In this document: positions 62,723-64,000 of the stretch, piece after piece | Layout of the letters: each line of letters begins with the position of its first letter | Position numbering within the stretch: the first letter of the stretch is position 1 | Source of the DNA: JBCBKU01 sp038521345 | GTDB taxonomy: Bacteria; Pseudomonadota; Alphaproteobacteria; Rhodobacterales; Rhodobacteraceae | Reading direction: 5' to 3' | DNA length: 64,000 bases | NCBI GenBank assembly: GCA_038521345.1 | Contig: JBCBKU010000010.1 | Coordinates: forward strand, 1-64,000 | Made by a program: the position numbers and the translations under genes | Notes under the pieces: generated by a model | Seen by the model: only the letters and a program-made list of their open reading frames with translations | Databases searched by the model: none | What the model was told of the DNA's origin: nothing

Positions 62723-64000
62723 TTAGGCCAGCCGCCCGTGGCAGTGTTTGAATTTCTTGCCTGATCCGCATGGGCAAAGATCGTTTCGGCCCGGATTGCC
62801 CCATGTGGACCGGTCGTTCTCGTCAAAACCAGGCAATCTGCCGTCTGGGGCCGCTTCGGCGTCAGCGCCCACGGGCTCTGGTTGCCGCACCTGCTTCTGC
62901 ATCTCTTCGTTCTGCGCCAAAAGCTGGCGCATGAGCGCCTCGCGTTCCTCGGGAGACATGGGCCGAATCTGTGCGAGCTTTTGTGTGACTTCGGACCGAA
63001 GACCATCCAGCAGCCCCTCAAAAAGCGCGAACGCCTCCGACTTGTATTCGTTCAACGGGTCGCGTTGGGCGTAGCCCCGGAATCCAACCACCGACCTTAG
63101 ATGCTCAAGTGTTAGAAGATGCTCGCGCCACTTTGTATCTATGGTCTGCAAAAGGATCTGCTTCTCAATGTTTCGCATCGCGTCCGGGCCGAAATCGGCT
63201 GCTTTGCGAGCCATGAACTCGTTCGCCGACTTGTATAGGCGCTCGCGGACGTCAGCGTCATCGATGCCTTCCTCGTCGGCCCAGGCAGCCACGGGTTCTT
63301 CGAGCCCGATCGCGTCCTTTACTTCTTGCTCAAGTTCCTCGGTATTCCACTGATCGGCGTAGGTGTTGGGCGGCATGTGGGTATCGATCAGATCGTCGAT
63401 GACCTGGTGGCGCATGTCCGAGACAATCTCGGATAGATCATCGGCTTCCATGATCTCGCGGCGTTGACCGAAGATCACCTTCCGCTGATCGTTCATCACG
63501 TCGTCAAACTTCAGAAGCTGTTTTCGGATGTCGAAGTTCCGCGCTTCAACCTTGGCTTGTGCCCGTTCGAGTGATTTGTTCACCCATGGGTGAACAATGG
63601 CCTCGCCTTCCTTCATCCCGAGCGATGACAGCACTTTCTCGAGCCGATCAGACCCGAATATTCGCATCAGATCATCCTCAAGACTCAGATAGAATGACGA
63701 GCGGCCTGGATCGCCCTGGCGCCCAGATCGGCCACGCAACTGGTTGTCAATGCGTCGACTTTCGTGGCGCTCGGTAGCCAGAACGTAGAGCCCGCCTGCA
63801 TCAAGCACCTTTTGCCGATCGTCGGCATGCTCGGCTTCGATCTTGGTGCGCAGCTCTTCGGGATCCGCGTCCGGTGTCTCGGCCAAAGCCGCGAGCACCT
63901 TCATTTCGACATTGCCACCCAGCTGAATGTCGGTCCCACGGCCTGCCATGTTAGTGGCGATTGTCACGGCGCCAGATACCCCGGCCTCGGCAACGATCTC
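62723..64000 (-). CDS. secA: Preprotein translocase ATPase SecA, C-terminal part
   Basis: The frame is open to the window edge and reads EIVAEAGVSGAV then TIATNMAGRGTDIQLGGN, so the N-terminal two thirds lie outside. The visible 425 codons cover the second RecA-like ATPase motif, helical scaffold and wing, and a C-terminal zinc tail CPCGSGKKFKHCHG that binds SecB. SecA drives protein export through SecYEG. Partial at the 5' end. Confidence 0.97.
   Translation of the reverse strand, partial: EIVAEAGVSGAVTIATNMAGRGTDIQLGGNVEMKVLAALAETPDADPEELRTKIEAEHADDRQKVLDAGGLYVLATERHESRRIDNQLRGRSGRQGDPGRSSFYLSLEDDLMRIFGSDRLEKVLSSLGMKEGEAIVHPWVNKSLERAQAKVEARNFDIRKQLLKFDDVMNDQRKVIFGQRREIMEADDLSEIVSDMRHQVIDDLIDTHMPPNTYADQWNTEELEQEVKDAIGLEEPVAAWADEEGIDDADVRERLYKSANEFMARKAADFGPDAMRNIEKQILLQTIDTKWREHLLTLEHLRSVVGFRGYAQRDPLNEYKSEAFALFEGLLDGLRSEVTQKLAQIRPMSPEEREALMRQLLAQNEEMQKQVRQPEPVGADAEAAPDGRLPGFDENDRSTWGNPGRNDLCPCGSGKKFKHCHGRLA

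Overview
The window is a stretch of alphaproteobacterial chromosome, most likely Rhodobacterales (Roseobacter/Rhodobacter type). This rests on high GC, the protein flavours, and order-typical gene sets: leuC-leuD with leuB nearby, tamA-tamB, rsfS-rlmH-gpmI-envC-ctpA-rppH, dapD/dapE, lptCAB-hpf-ptsN, dnaK-dnaJ. I see no prophage, insertion sequence, CRISPR array or rRNA. It looks like dense core and near-core chromosome, with many same-strand 1-8 bp overlaps. No gap between genes exceeds about 260 bp.

Layout. 1-5709 (+): a GNAT fragment, a PHP metallohydrolase, an oligopeptide-type ABC importer (two permeases and one fused double ATPase) and a TIM-barrel isomerase-like protein. 5867-5943 (-): tRNA-Pro(CGG). 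5959-14639 (mostly -): DMT exporter, leuB, LysR regulator, a divergent epimerase, a nuclease-fold protein, a membrane protein, then leuD, a Tat-signal ORF and leuC. 14883-27336 (+): SOUL protein, TamA-TamB, ribosome-associated RsfS/RlmH, then phosphoglycerate mutase, an EnvC-like factor, CtpA protease and RppH. 27333-33194: LOG protein (-), dapD (+), a small ORF (+), a Hint-domain secreted protein (-), dapE (+) and a DUF2064 transferase (+). 33245-38420: a frameshifted rnr, a lytic transglycosylase, an Fe-S protein and tag. 38505-42070 (-): a small membrane protein and dnaE2 with an SOS box. 42172-45923 (+): RNase D-like protein, LptC-LptA-LptB, HPF and PtsN. 45926-54410 (-): a seven-gene glycan block (cysQ, GT2, galU, GT4, a GT2-like gene, GT14, sulfotransferase). 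A polysaccharide-type ABC permease diverges from it at 54544. 55362-60721: SH3 protein, alkB, dnaK-dnaJ and radC. 60718-64000 (-): an OmpA-fused solute-binding protein, a 50-residue ORF and the 3' two fifths or so of secA.

How the parts work together. The glycan block pairs a sulfotransferase (which would release PAP) with CysQ (which hydrolyses PAP), UDP-glucose synthesis and four glycosyltransferases, next to an export permease. This is a coherent candidate route to a sulfated surface glycan and is the most system-like part of the window. The lpt genes, TamAB, EnvC/CtpA, the transglycosylase and the OmpA fusion make the window rich in envelope functions. tag, alkB, dnaE2 and radC are DNA-repair genes scattered through it.

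Most unusual points: rnr is broken by an apparent one-base deletion that leaves an ATGA reinitiation junction; dnaE2 lacks its C-terminal OB region although it keeps an SOS box and catalytic motifs; and four convergent gene pairs share exactly one 4-bp palindrome (CTAG or TTAA) as both stop codons. All calls are from reading the sequence; no similarity search was run.
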